Of a DNA stretch of 64,000 bases, positions 33,638 to 42,658 are shown piece by piece (the first letter of the stretch is position 1; each line of letters starts with the position of its first letter). This stretch comes from JBCCGI01 sp039029355 (GTDB taxonomy: Bacteria; Planctomycetota; UBA1135; GCA-002686595). The stretch is from positions 1-64,000 of the forward strand of contig JBCCGI010000042.1 of assembly GCA_039029355.1 (NCBI GenBank), written 5' to 3'. The notes under the pieces were generated by a model, which was not told where the DNA came from, did not search any database, and was given only the letters and a program-made list of their open reading frames with translations. Position numbers and translations under genes: made by a program.

Positions 33638-36600
33638 ATGCTGGAGGCAATGGACCCGCGACGCGCCTCCGATCAAGCCCTCGACGACCTGCTCGCCGAG
33701 ATGGGCTGGCTGCGCGCGCTGGCCAGGCGACTCGCGCGGGATGGGGCGGCGGCGGACGACCTGGCGCAGGGGGCGCTCGTCGCCGCGCTCGAGCACCCGC
33801 CGCGGCCGGGACGCCCGCTGCGGCCCTGGCTCGCGGCGGTGGTGCGGAACCTCGCGCGTGCGACCCGGCGCTCCGACGGGCGGCGTCAGCTGCGTGAGCG
33901 CACGGCGGCGCGGAGCGAGCCCGTGCCGGCCGAGGACGAGGTGCTGGCGCAGTTCGAGGAGCAGCGCCGGCTGGCGGCCCTCGTCGGGCGACTCGACCGC
34001 ACGCACCGGCTGGTGATCCTGCGGCACTTCTTCCGCGGCGAGTCGGCGGCGGAGATCGCGCGCGACACCGGCCAGCCCTCGGCCACCGTGCGCTCCCACC
34101 TGGCGCGGGCGCTCGCGCGGCTGCGCGAGCTGCACCGCATCGAACACGGCGGCGACGAGAGGCGGGCGCGCGCCGCGCTGGGCCTCGCGAGCGCCTCGGG
34201 CACCGCGGCCGCGCCGCTCGCCGGCGCGCTGCTAGCACCACTCCTGGCCATGAAGACGATCTACAAGGTGGCCGCCGTAGCGGCCGTGTCCGTGCTCCTA
34301 CTGCTCGGCGGGCGCGAGGCCGTGAGGCTTCGCGCCGCGTCGACCCCCGACCGCGGGGAAGCGGCGTCGCCGGTCCTGGCCGAGCCCACGCGCGCGGCCG
34401 AGCCGGCGGCGCCCCCGGCCGAGGCGCCCGCGGACGAGAACGCGCGGCGCGCGGTGGAGGCGCCTGAGAGCGCCGAAGAGCCGGCGCCCGCCGCGGCGCA
34501 GCGGACCGCGCTGTCGCTCCGCGCCGTCGACGAGCGAGGCGCTCCGATCCGCGGCGCCCGCCTGCTCATCGCCGACCACGACGGGATGCTGCGCGACATG
34601 GACCCGTCGGAACCCAGCGGCCCCGACGGCCGGATCGTCCTCGACGTCGAGCGCGAGGCCATGTTCCGCTACGCCGGCAACCCCGAGAAGCTCTTGGGGC
34701 TGCACCTGGTCGCCTCGGGCTTCGCGACCCGCTTCCTGGTCGAGGAGGTGATCGACGAGCAGGTCACCGAGCTCGGCGAGCGCACCCTCGCGCCGGGCGG
34801 CGACGTCGCGGGGCGCGTGTTGGATGAGCGCGGCGCTTCCGCGGTGGGCATCGAGGTGGTCGCCAAGGTCGAGGACAACCACGGGAGCACGCAGCGCGTC
34901 TATATGGGCGGCGACGGGCCGCGCGAAGGCGAGCACTTCCTGCGCGCGACAACGGACGCGGAGGGGCGCTTCGCGATTGCCGGCCTGGAGCTACGCGCGC
35001 ACCGCCTGTGGTTCCGACGCGGCCAGCTGAACTGGAACAAGACCGAGCCCTTCGAGCTCCAGGCCGGCGAGCGGCGCACGGACTTCGAGCTGACCTTCCC
35101 GGTGCTCGATCCGGCGGAGCTGGTCCACGGACGCATCGTGCTCCCCGACGGCTCGCCGGCGACCTCGGCCCGCATCCGCTGGCGCAGGTGGTCGTTCTGG
35201 AGCGACTCGAAGCCCGCGCTGCCGGACGGCAGCTTCGCCTTCCAACCCGGTCACGAGATCGGGCTCATCGCCGAGGACGCGAACGGCGACTACTCGCCGT
35301 CGCCGATGGTGTCCGCCAAGCCCGGAGATCCCGAGCTCATCCTGACCCTCCAGCCGCGCCGCACGTGCCGCATCGTCGTCACCGACGAGGAGGGTGCCCC
35401 GATCGAGGACGCCTGGATGATGCCCTTCCTGGGCGAGGACGGGGTCGGCGACCGCTGGCTGCACACCGACGCCGACGGCGCCCACGAGCTCCTGCTGCCC
35501 GGCGAGGAGTTCCGCCTGCGGGTCGGCTGCGACGGCTACGAGGCGGTCTACGTCGAGGCGCTCGACCCGACCGCTCTCGGCGAAGAGCTGGCGGTCGTGC
35601 TGCCCCCCGCGCAGGGCCTGTACGGCGTCGTGCTCGCGGGCGGAGAGCCCCTTCCCGGCGCGACCGTCCACCTGGTTCAAGACCTGAGCGAGGGGACGCG
35701 CGAGGTCTACAAGGGCTTCACCTCGCGCTTCCTCGACAACGGCGAGTCCGCCGAGACCGACGCCGAGGGCCGGTTCATGATCGCGATCGATCGCGACTCG
35801 ACCACGCCGTGGACGCTGATCGCGGAGAAGCCGGGCTACGCGCGCGCAGAGCTCGCGGTCGGCAAGGTCGCGCTGGGCGAAGAGGTTCGCGGATTGGAGC
35901 TGCGCCTTACATCGGGAGGCACGCTCGAGGGCCTCGTTCTCGCTCCGCCCGGCCGCACCCGCGAGGGCATCGTCGTCGCGTGCTCGCACGAGGATGGGCT
36001 TCCGCTGATCACGCGCACCGATGCCGACGGGCGGTATCGCTTTGAGCATCTGACCCCCGGTGGCTGGCTCGTCGAGGCGCGCGAGGAGACGCCCGAAGGG
36101 CGCTCGATCTCGATCATCGAGGCCGAGGAGATGCCCTTCGTTCCGAACGCGCAGATCGTCGAGGGCGGGAGCACGGTGGTCGACCTCGACATGCTGTGGC
36201 TGGTCGATCTCTCGGTCGACGGGCGCCTCGTCTTGGACGGCGTCGGCGCCGAGGGATGGACCGCGACCGCACAGGCGGGGCACACGACCGAGCGCGGAGC
36301 GGTCGCCGAGACGGTCGAGGTCGATGCCTCCGGGGCTTTCTCGGCTCCGGCGCAGCGCGGGCCCGCGACGCTGGTGCTGCGCTCTCCGGAGGACGCGGCG
36401 GTCGAGCGCATCTTCGAGCGCAAGGTCCTGGTGGGTCGCGACACTCCGTCGATCGAGCTCGAGTTCTTGACCGGCGGCGTGCGAGGAAGCGGTCTGGAGC
36501 CCGGCGCGAAGCTGCGCGTCTTCCAGCGCTTCGACGACGGCGCCTTCTGCATCCATCGATTCACGGCGGACGGGCTCGGTGCCTTTGAGGCCGACGGCCT

Positions 36601-36700
36601 CCCCGCCGGCCCGGGCTCGCTTCAGCGCGATACCGGGCGCGGCTGGAAGACCGTCTCCGAGCTGGCCGTCGAGGCGGGCGCGACGGCGACGGTGGAGTAG
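33638..36700 (+). CDS. Membrane-tethered ECF sigma factor with carboxypeptidase-regulatory-like ectodomain
   Basis: A 1020-residue fusion. Residues 1-170 are an ECF sigma factor: region 2 with WLRALARRLARDGAAADDLAQGALVAALE and RPWLAAVVRNLARATRR, region 4 with LDRTHRLVILRHFFRGESAAEIARDTGQPSATVRSHLARAL. A hydrophobic Ala/Leu segment at 185-205 and a clear transmembrane helix at about 208-225 follow, then a Pro/Ala/Glu-rich linker (235-290). About 700 residues then form repeated beta-sandwich units of the carboxypeptidase-regulatory-like type (VDERGAPIRGARLLIAD, TDAEGRFAIAGLEL, TDADGRYRFEHLTPG), probably outside the cytoplasm. Release of the sigma part by proteolysis is inference. An internal ATG at 34250 could start a free ectodomain. 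The start is ATG 33638; ATG 33650 is an alternative with GGAGG only 2 bases away. Confidence 0.85.
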   Translation: MLEAMDPRRASDQALDDLLAEMGWLRALARRLARDGAAADDLAQGALVAALEHPPRPGRPLRPWLAAVVRNLARATRRSDGRRQLRERTAARSEPVPAEDEVLAQFEEQRRLAALVGRLDRTHRLVILRHFFRGESAAEIARDTGQPSATVRSHLARALARLRELHRIEHGGDERRARAALGLASASGTAAAPLAGALLAPLLAMKTIYKVAAVAAVSVLLLLGGREAVRLRAASTPDRGEAASPVLAEPTRAAEPAAPPAEAPADENARRAVEAPESAEEPAPAAAQRTALSLRAVDERGAPIRGARLLIADHDGMLRDMDPSEPSGPDGRIVLDVEREAMFRYAGNPEKLLGLHLVASGFATRFLVEEVIDEQVTELGERTLAPGGDVAGRVLDERGASAVGIEVVAKVEDNHGSTQRVYMGGDGPREGEHFLRATTDAEGRFAIAGLELRAHRLWFRRGQLNWNKTEPFELQAGERRTDFELTFPVLDPAELVHGRIVLPDGSPATSARIRWRRWSFWSDSKPALPDGSFAFQPGHEIGLIAEDANGDYSPSPMVSAKPGDPELILTLQPRRTCRIVVTDEEGAPIEDAWMMPFLGEDGVGDRWLHTDADGAHELLLPGEEFRLRVGCDGYEAVYVEALDPTALGEELAVVLPPAQGLYGVVLAGGEPLPGATVHLVQDLSEGTREVYKGFTSRFLDNGESAETDAEGRFMIAIDRDSTTPWTLIAEKPGYARAELAVGKVALGEEVRGLELRLTSGGTLEGLVLAPPGRTREGIVVACSHEDGLPLITRTDADGRYRFEHLTPGGWLVEAREETPEGRSISIIEAEEMPFVPNAQIVEGGSTVVDLDMLWLVDLSVDGRLVLDGVGAEGWTATAQAGHTTERGAVAETVEVDASGAFSAPAQRGPATLVLRSPEDAAVERIFERKVLVGRDTPSIELEFLTGGVRGSGLEPGAKLRVFQRFDDGAFCIHRFTADGLGAFEADGLPAGPGSLQRDTGRGWKTVSELAVEAGATATVE

Positions 36701-36707
36701 CCGGCGG

Positions 36708-39374
36708 CTAGTCCTTGCAGTCGTCGCCGCCCTGGATCATGCAGCGCAGGGCGCGCTCGACCACCGCGCTGATGCGGTTGACGCCCGAGGTCGGTATCGC
36801 CCAGAGCGCGCTCGGCGAGTCGATCGCCGCGACGTTCAGCACGCGGCCGCCGTTCTGGTGGCGGTAGTAGACGATGCTCCCGTGCGGTCCCGCTGAGGCT
36901 CCGGCGGAGTTGAGCGCGATGTCGCCGAGCGAGATCTCGTGCAGCGCGTCGCACGTCACCGCGGCGAACGCGGAGTGCGCCCAGTCGATGTAGCCGAAGC
37001 TGCAGCCGATTGCCGGCGGCACGCAGTTGGCGGGGCAGAAGTCCGTGCCGCTCGCCAGCACCGCGAGCGAGCCCGGCACCGCGTGCGCGACCTCGACGTT
37101 GGGCAGGATCGACGTCGGGTAGAGCGCCGGATCGATGTAGGCGTCGACCTCGTTGCCCACGACCCGGCCGGTATCGGTGACCTTCTCGTCGGCGATCACC
37201 GAGCCTTCCCACAGCCAGTGGGTCGGCGCATCGACCTTCCAGAAGCCGAAGGAGGCGGGCGAGCCGAAGCACATGCCGCCGCCGACGTCGCCGAGCGTGC
37301 CCAGCAGCACGTCGCGGGCGCCGGCCGTGCCGGACGCGCACTGCTCGATGAAGCGCCAGGAGCCGGTACGCCCGCCGGCCAGCAGGCTCTCGGAGTCGGC
37401 GTTGCCGAGGAACTCGACCTCGGTGGGCCACTTCTTCACCTCAACGATCGGGTTGCCGCTGTCCGTCAACGCGTTCTCCGCGCGCCAGACGATCGTGTTG
37501 CCCCCGACGCACACCAGGTTGCCGCCGGACTGCGCGTAGTCGATCGCGCCGTCGAGCATCGGCTCCGACCAGTACTCCTGGTGTCCGATGAACATCACGA
37601 CCTTGTAGTCGTTCAGATCCTCGATGCCGTAGCCCGCGAGCGCCGAACCGCCCGCCAGCACGCGGCCGTGGGCGTCGAGGTCCAGATCGGTGTAGGCGTG
37701 GTAGCTGAGCGGGCCCGACAGCTCGCCGCCGGTGGGCGCCTCGAGCCACTCGAAAACGAGCGAGTCGAGTGCCGCATCGCGCCGGTTGGGGCTCCACCCG
37801 ATCGGCAGGATGCCCGTCAGCACCGACTCGGTCTCGATCGGGCTCGCGCGCAGGTTCGGACGGCGCCAGCCGAAGTAGTGCGCCGCCGACGCGCCGTCGC
37901 CCATCCGCGCGTAGGCGGCGTTGTTGCCCTGCGACGCGCAGCCCGGGCGCGTCGGAATGCCCGCGGCCGTGCCGACACCGACCTCGCGCCCCATCACGCC
38001 GGGCCACGGGTTGTAGGCGGTCCAGGTCGAGGTCGGGACGATCACCGCGACGTCCGCGGTGGCGCCGGTCGGGGGACGGACGACGAAGCTCTGGAAGCGG
38101 CTCGCCGTACCGAGGTTCTCGGCCGTCTGGTCGCACGGCACGGGCGTGCAGGGCGTTCCGCACGGGTACTCGTGGAAGACGGCCTGCAGCGCGTAGTAGC
38201 CCGGCGCGAGCCCCGCGGTGACCGTCCCGTCGAACGTATGGAGCACCGGGAACTGCGCGTCGACGACCTGGTCGCGGTTCAGCCGCAGCGCCCGCTCCGC
38301 GGGCGGCCGGCCCGCCACTCCGGGAGTGCCGTGGCCCATCAGCTCCCCGTCGCCGAGCGTGCCGCCGGCGTTGACAAGCGTCGTCCCGTACGGGTCCTCG
38401 AAGGCGAGCGACAGCTTGAGGCCATTCGCCGGCGGCGATGCCGACGTGCACGTGGGGATGGTCTCGGCCGGGCCGACGCCGTCGAGCAGCTTGGACTGAA
38501 GCTGCGCCTTGCTGAGGCGGCGGCTCCACAGCTCCCAGCGGTCGAGGCGTCCGTCGAGCCCGGCGACGACCTCGCCGCCGACCGTGCTCGCGCCGAGCAG
38601 CATCGGCAGGCCCGAGGAGATCACCGGCGAGGTGCCCATCCGCTGGTCCTTGTCGCGCTCGGATACGCACTCCCACGTGCCCGTCGTCGGGTCGAAGTCG
38701 GCGCGATAGAGCCGCAGCGTATGCTGTCCTCCCAATCCGGGCACTCCGCCCGGCCCGGCCGACCCGACGTTCTTCTTCTGCAGCGTCGCGGCCACGAACG
38801 ACCAGCGGCTGGCCTCCATCGGCGTGGGATCGACCGCGGTCAACACCCCGGTGCCGGTCCGCACCGTTGCGAACAGATGCCCCTGGCGGTCGATCCCGAT
38901 TCCCCCCGGGCCCGCGAGCGTCGCGCCCCCCGTATCCAGTTGACCCGCGAGCACGGTGTACACGCTGCCCTCCTCCGGCGTGCCGCCGCCGTCCGGCTCG
39001 ACGTAGGTCGGCCGCACGAAGCCGCACAGCGTCAGCGCGTTGAGCCCCGACAGCTGGTGGTCCGGCAGGTCGACGTACGAGCCAAACGGCGTTACGTGGT
39101 TGGGACCCATCGCGTGCTCGAGCGTTCCGCTCGAGGCCCGCGACGGCCAGCTCGCAACGCCGCGCTGACGGATCTCAAGCAGCCGGTACTCGATGCAGAG
39201 CGGCCCGCTCGACGTGTCCCAACTGGCGTGGACGTCGATCGGCTCGCCCGGCGCGTAGCTGGGCTTGTCGGTGTAGAGGCCGAACGGCGGAACCTCTTGG
39301 AGCGAGCACCCCTGGGCGTCGCTGGATCCCGGGTAGAGAGAAGCAATGAGAGCGAGGAACAAGACTCGATTCAT
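36708..39374 (-). CDS. Secreted N,N-dimethylformamidase beta-like protein with LamG-like domain
   Basis: An 888-residue exported protein. The signal peptide (MNRVLFLALIASLYPGSSDA) leads to a beta domain (YTDKPSYAPGEPIDVHAS, typical of these proteins). A LamG/concanavalin-like domain (SRWSFVAATL to LDRWELWSRRLSKAQLQ) lies at about 150-320. The C-terminal 450 residues match the large subunit fold of N,N-dimethylformamidase: YNPWPGVMG, SYHAYTDLDLDAHG, VVMFIGHQEYWSEPMLDGAIDYAQSGGNLVCVGGNTIVWR. Many planctomycete homologues are unlikely to act on dimethylformamide, and export suggests another amide or glycan substrate. The ATG at 39374 begins the signal peptide; longer in-frame starts overlap the divergent sigma gene, from which it is separated by 87 bases. 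Confidence 0.78.
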   Translation of the reverse strand: MNRVLFLALIASLYPGSSDAQGCSLQEVPPFGLYTDKPSYAPGEPIDVHASWDTSSGPLCIEYRLLEIRQRGVASWPSRASSGTLEHAMGPNHVTPFGSYVDLPDHQLSGLNALTLCGFVRPTYVEPDGGGTPEEGSVYTVLAGQLDTGGATLAGPGGIGIDRQGHLFATVRTGTGVLTAVDPTPMEASRWSFVAATLQKKNVGSAGPGGVPGLGGQHTLRLYRADFDPTTGTWECVSERDKDQRMGTSPVISSGLPMLLGASTVGGEVVAGLDGRLDRWELWSRRLSKAQLQSKLLDGVGPAETIPTCTSASPPANGLKLSLAFEDPYGTTLVNAGGTLGDGELMGHGTPGVAGRPPAERALRLNRDQVVDAQFPVLHTFDGTVTAGLAPGYYALQAVFHEYPCGTPCTPVPCDQTAENLGTASRFQSFVVRPPTGATADVAVIVPTSTWTAYNPWPGVMGREVGVGTAAGIPTRPGCASQGNNAAYARMGDGASAAHYFGWRRPNLRASPIETESVLTGILPIGWSPNRRDAALDSLVFEWLEAPTGGELSGPLSYHAYTDLDLDAHGRVLAGGSALAGYGIEDLNDYKVVMFIGHQEYWSEPMLDGAIDYAQSGGNLVCVGGNTIVWRAENALTDSGNPIVEVKKWPTEVEFLGNADSESLLAGGRTGSWRFIEQCASGTAGARDVLLGTLGDVGGGMCFGSPASFGFWKVDAPTHWLWEGSVIADEKVTDTGRVVGNEVDAYIDPALYPTSILPNVEVAHAVPGSLAVLASGTDFCPANCVPPAIGCSFGYIDWAHSAFAAVTCDALHEISLGDIALNSAGASAGPHGSIVYYRHQNGGRVLNVAAIDSPSALWAIPTSGVNRISAVVERALRCMIQGGDDCKD

Positions 39375-39461
39375 GCCCCTTTGGGCGAGCCGTGGCCGCG
39401 TGCGTTGCGCCTCTTTGCCAAAAACCACGCCGGCACGGACGGTGCTACGATCCAAAGGTCT

Positions 39462-42017
39462 ATGTCGATCCACGAAGCCCCCCCTCCTTCGTCGGAGCCG
39501 GCGCTCGACTGCGACTCCGCGCGCCTCGAGCGCGTCGCCCAACGCCTGGTGCCGTGCCACCACGACGCGGAGGACGCCGTGCAGGACGCTTGGCTTGCGC
39601 GCCTTAGCCAACCGAGCGGGCGGCTGCGGAATGCCGCGGCCTGGATGCAGACGGCGGTGTTCCGTGCGGCGCTGCGGATCCGGGCGCGCGACGCAAGCCG
39701 TGCTCGCCGCGAGGCGCGCTCGAGCGGCGTTCGGTACGAACGGTCGCCGCTGGAGCACCTGGTCGAGCGCACCGAGGCCGAGCGCGTGCTGCGGCTCGTC
39801 GACGGCTTGAGGCAGCCCTACCGCGAGGTGCTGCGCGAGCGCCTGCTGAAGGACCGCGAGCCGGCGGAGATCGCGGCCCGACTCGGCCGCCCTGAGGGCA
39901 CGGTGCGCAGCCAGCTCAAGCGCGGATTGGAGCAGTTGCGGCTGCGCGCGTGCGACGACCGCAAGCGCCGCGGCTTCGGCGCGTGGCTCCCGCGTCTTCC
40001 GCGCTGGATGCGCGCGGGTGGCTGGCTCGGCGCGCCGGGAGCGTGCGTGCTCGGCGCGCTCCTACTGGGGACGCTGCTCGCGTTCGCGCTGCGGTCGGAG
40101 GAGCTCTCCAACCGTCCGGCCGTCGTCGCGGTGCGGCCGGCCGGTGCGGGGGATCTCGCTCCGACGGCGGGACTCGCGCGCGCGACGGCGGGGCTCGCAC
40201 GCGCGGCGGCGCGCGTTGCCGTCGAGCGGAGGATCACGGGCGGCGCCTTCGCGGCGGCGCCGGATCCGGTCGCCGCTCCGCCCGAGGCCGTGCGTCTGCG
40301 CGCCCGGCTCAGCGGCGGGGGGCGCAGCTGGCGTCCGCTGGGAGGTGCGTACGTCTTCGGCTCCGAGCGACTGCACGACGCGACCCCGATCACGCTCGGA
40401 AAGGCCGACGACGATGGAGCGCTCGAGGTTCCGGTCGATCGGCTGCCGCTGTGGGTCTGGTTCGAAGGTCACGCGGCGTTGACGCGCTGGGTGTGGGTCG
40501 AAGCGTCGCTCGCGGGCGAGCATCCGATCGAGCTCATCGCCACGGCGGCGCAGGCCGTTCAAGTGCGGGTCGTCGCCGACGGCGAGCCGCTTGAGGGGGC
40601 GACCATCGAGGCGCGGCTGCCTGAGCGGGTCGCCGCCGTGGGGCGCAGCGGACAGCCCGAAGGCCCGCCGCTCGCGAGCGCTGCGCGAAGCGACGCGCGC
40701 GGTGCCGCGCGCATCCTGCTTCCGCCGGGAGACAAGGCGCCGACGCTCGCCGTTCGGCATCCGCGCCATGCGAGCGCTCACGTGTCGCTCGACCCAATGC
40801 AGCGCGATGTGCACGTGCGCCTCGATGGGGGCGTCGTCGTCCGCGCTCGCCTGCTCCTCGACGACGGCCGCCCGGCGCGCGGGGCCCGCGCCTCGCTGCA
40901 GCTCTCCCACGACGTCGGCCCGTGGGCCGCCCGCGCCGACGCGGCGGGTCGGGTGACCTGGTCGGGAGTCCCCGGGGGGACTCAGTTCCTGCTCGCGGCG
41001 TCGCACGCGGGCGGCGCGACGTTGGCGACCGGAACGGCCGTTGGACGCGAGCTCGACCTCGGCGCGCTGACGCTCGCCGACCTGCACGCTGTCCGCGGTC
41101 AGCTCGTGTGGCCGAGCGCAGGCCCGCCCTCGGCGTGGACCGTCGAGCTGCACCCGACGACGAGCCGTGCGGACGCCGCCCTGCTTTTCCCCGATCGGCT
41201 CGAGAGCGGCCCGCGCGAGGCCGCGCCGGCACCTGACGGCTCGTTCCGCTTCGACCTCTGCCGTCGCGCACGCTACGACCTGGTCGTGCGAGAGCGTGCG
41301 AGCGGCGCCGTCGTTGCGCGCTACGGGGGCGTGCGTCCCGGCGAGTCCGGCTTCGTGCTCGAAGTGCCCGTGCCGGACGGTCTCGACCCGTCGCCCGCAG
41401 GAGAGGTGGCCGCCGCCGCGCGTCGCTTCGGAAGCCTCGAGCTCAGCCTCCCGCGTACCGGCGGCGCCCAGCTGCTCCTGCTCGGTGCCGGCGTGCACAT
41501 GCACTCGAGTCCGTTGGCCCCCGCGCGCGGCGCGCTCCACCGCGGGCGGAAGTTCTCGCTCGAGAACGGCCTGCCGCCCGGCGACTACGATCTCTTCCTG
41601 CACCGCCTCGGGCGCGAGCACGTACACCGACGCCTGCGCATCGAGGCCGGCGCTACGACGCACCTCACGATCGATCCGCCCGCCGACGGACGCGCGCTCG
41701 GGATCGTCGTGCGCGGCAAGAGGCGGCTGTTGCCGGAAGAGGAGCTCGAGCTCTGGGTGCATACGCGTGAACGCGCTTACCGGATGCCGGTCTACAACCC
41801 GATCCGCCGCTCGAATCCGGGCGCGTTGCTTTGCATGCGGCTGGGAGTTCCGCTCGACGTCGAAGCGGTCGAGGTGCGCAGCTCGGTTGGACTACGCGGT
41901 ATGGCTACCGTGGAACCCGCTTCCGATCCCGCGGGAGCGCCTTTGCCATGTGAGGTCATGCTGCTCGAGGATGCGCATACCTCGCATCCCAACGCTCCGA
42001 ACACGAGCGCGCGTTAG
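39462..42017 (+). CDS. Membrane-tethered ECF sigma factor with carboxypeptidase-regulatory-like ectodomain 2
   Basis: An 851-residue fusion like the one at 33638. The sigma part (1-165) has HHDAEDAVQDAWLARL, NAAAWMQTAVFRAALRIRARDASR, and a region 4 of LRQPYREVLRERLLKDREPAEIAARLGRPEGTVRSQLKRGLEQL. A transmembrane helix lies at about 187-210 (WLGAPGACVLGALLLGTLLAFAL). An Ala/Arg-rich linker leads to about 600 residues of beta-sandwich repeats with GAPxxGA-type motifs (LLLDDGRPARGARASLQL, VVADGEPLEGATIEARL). Its sigma domain is not closely similar to that at 33638, so the fusion architecture rather than the sigma subtype is shared. The start at 39462 has AAAGGT upstream and lies 87 bases from the divergent dimethylformamidase-like gene. 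Confidence 0.84.
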   Translation: MSIHEAPPPSSEPALDCDSARLERVAQRLVPCHHDAEDAVQDAWLARLSQPSGRLRNAAAWMQTAVFRAALRIRARDASRARREARSSGVRYERSPLEHLVERTEAERVLRLVDGLRQPYREVLRERLLKDREPAEIAARLGRPEGTVRSQLKRGLEQLRLRACDDRKRRGFGAWLPRLPRWMRAGGWLGAPGACVLGALLLGTLLAFALRSEELSNRPAVVAVRPAGAGDLAPTAGLARATAGLARAAARVAVERRITGGAFAAAPDPVAAPPEAVRLRARLSGGGRSWRPLGGAYVFGSERLHDATPITLGKADDDGALEVPVDRLPLWVWFEGHAALTRWVWVEASLAGEHPIELIATAAQAVQVRVVADGEPLEGATIEARLPERVAAVGRSGQPEGPPLASAARSDARGAARILLPPGDKAPTLAVRHPRHASAHVSLDPMQRDVHVRLDGGVVVRARLLLDDGRPARGARASLQLSHDVGPWAARADAAGRVTWSGVPGGTQFLLAASHAGGATLATGTAVGRELDLGALTLADLHAVRGQLVWPSAGPPSAWTVELHPTTSRADAALLFPDRLESGPREAAPAPDGSFRFDLCRRARYDLVVRERASGAVVARYGGVRPGESGFVLEVPVPDGLDPSPAGEVAAAARRFGSLELSLPRTGGAQLLLLGAGVHMHSSPLAPARGALHRGRKFSLENGLPPGDYDLFLHRLGREHVHRRLRIEAGATTHLTIDPPADGRALGIVVRGKRRLLPEEELELWVHTRERAYRMPVYNPIRRSNPGALLCMRLGVPLDVEAVEVRSSVGLRGMATVEPASDPAGAPLPCEVMLLEDAHTSHPNAPNTSAR

Positions 42018-42159
42018 CGGAGCGGTGCACCGCGTTGTAACGGCGATTGCGACGACATAGCGGTCGTCGTAGTCGGCGGCTACCGTTCGAGCTTCCTTGC
42101 GCCGGGTATCCCGCCCGGCTTTCACTTCCCGATAGAGACCCTTTTCTTGGGAGAACTCG

Positions 42160-42597
42160 ATGCATCGCATTCTTGTGCTCGCATCTTGCCTGTTCATGTT
42201 CCTCGGGCTCGCGTCCACGACGGACGCGCAGCTCATCATCAACGGCACCGAAGTCGTCGACTCGTCCGGTGGCTTCACCGGCAACACGCCGACCTTGGTC
42301 GAGGGAGAGAACGTCAACGTCACCAATAACTTCCCCGTCTCGATCACCCTGCGGGTGTACGACGCGGACGGCAACGTGATCGGCGAGGTCGGCGTGCTCG
42401 CCGGCGACCGCTACAACGGACCCCACGGGCTCTCCGCGGGGACCTACCAGCTGTGCGCCGGCATCGCCGGGACGCAGCAGTTCTTCGAGATCGGAGAGGT
42501 CTCGGTGAAGCAGAAGGTGTCGGCCGAAGCGCCTGGCCGCGAGGAATCGCAGCCGGCGGCCAGCGCGGGCGGTGTTTCCGCGCGTCGCGTAGGCTAG
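42160..42597 (+). CDS. Small secreted beta-rich protein
   Basis: A 145-residue protein with a clear signal peptide (MHRILVLASCLFMFLGLASTTDAQ), then about 90 residues of beta-rich sequence (LIINGTEVVDSSGGFTGN, VNVTNNFPVSITLRVYDADGNVIGEVGVLAGD) resembling a single Ig-like or ectodomain-like unit, and a low-complexity tail rich in Ser, Ala and Arg. GGGAGA lies upstream of the ATG. I do not recognise the family. It lies between a tethered sigma factor and a membrane-anchored homologue of that factor's ectodomain, so a role as ligand or partner of those proteins is conceivable but unsupported. Confidence 0.7.
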   Translation: MHRILVLASCLFMFLGLASTTDAQLIINGTEVVDSSGGFTGNTPTLVEGENVNVTNNFPVSITLRVYDADGNVIGEVGVLAGDRYNGPHGLSAGTYQLCAGIAGTQQFFEIGEVSVKQKVSAEAPGREESQPAASAGGVSARRVG

Positions 42598-42608
42598 CGA
42601 CGTAGGCT

Positions 42609-42637
42609 CGGCCCCGGGCGCTCGACGTCCGGGGCCG
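42609..42637 (+). terminator. Hairpin after small secreted protein gene
   Basis: A perfect 9-bp GC stem (CGGCCCCGG with CCGGGGCCG) lies 12 bases past the stop codon and 22 bases before the next start. There is no T-run. Confidence 0.5.
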
Positions 42638-42658
42638 GCAGGGTCAGCTGGGAGAGCG

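Noticed and set aside
36939..39461. Long open plus-strand frame running into the sigma fusion gene at 39462
   Set aside because: It is antisense to the dimethylformamidase-like gene, is Arg/Ala/Val-rich without domains, and the sigma gene has its own start and ribosome site at 39462.
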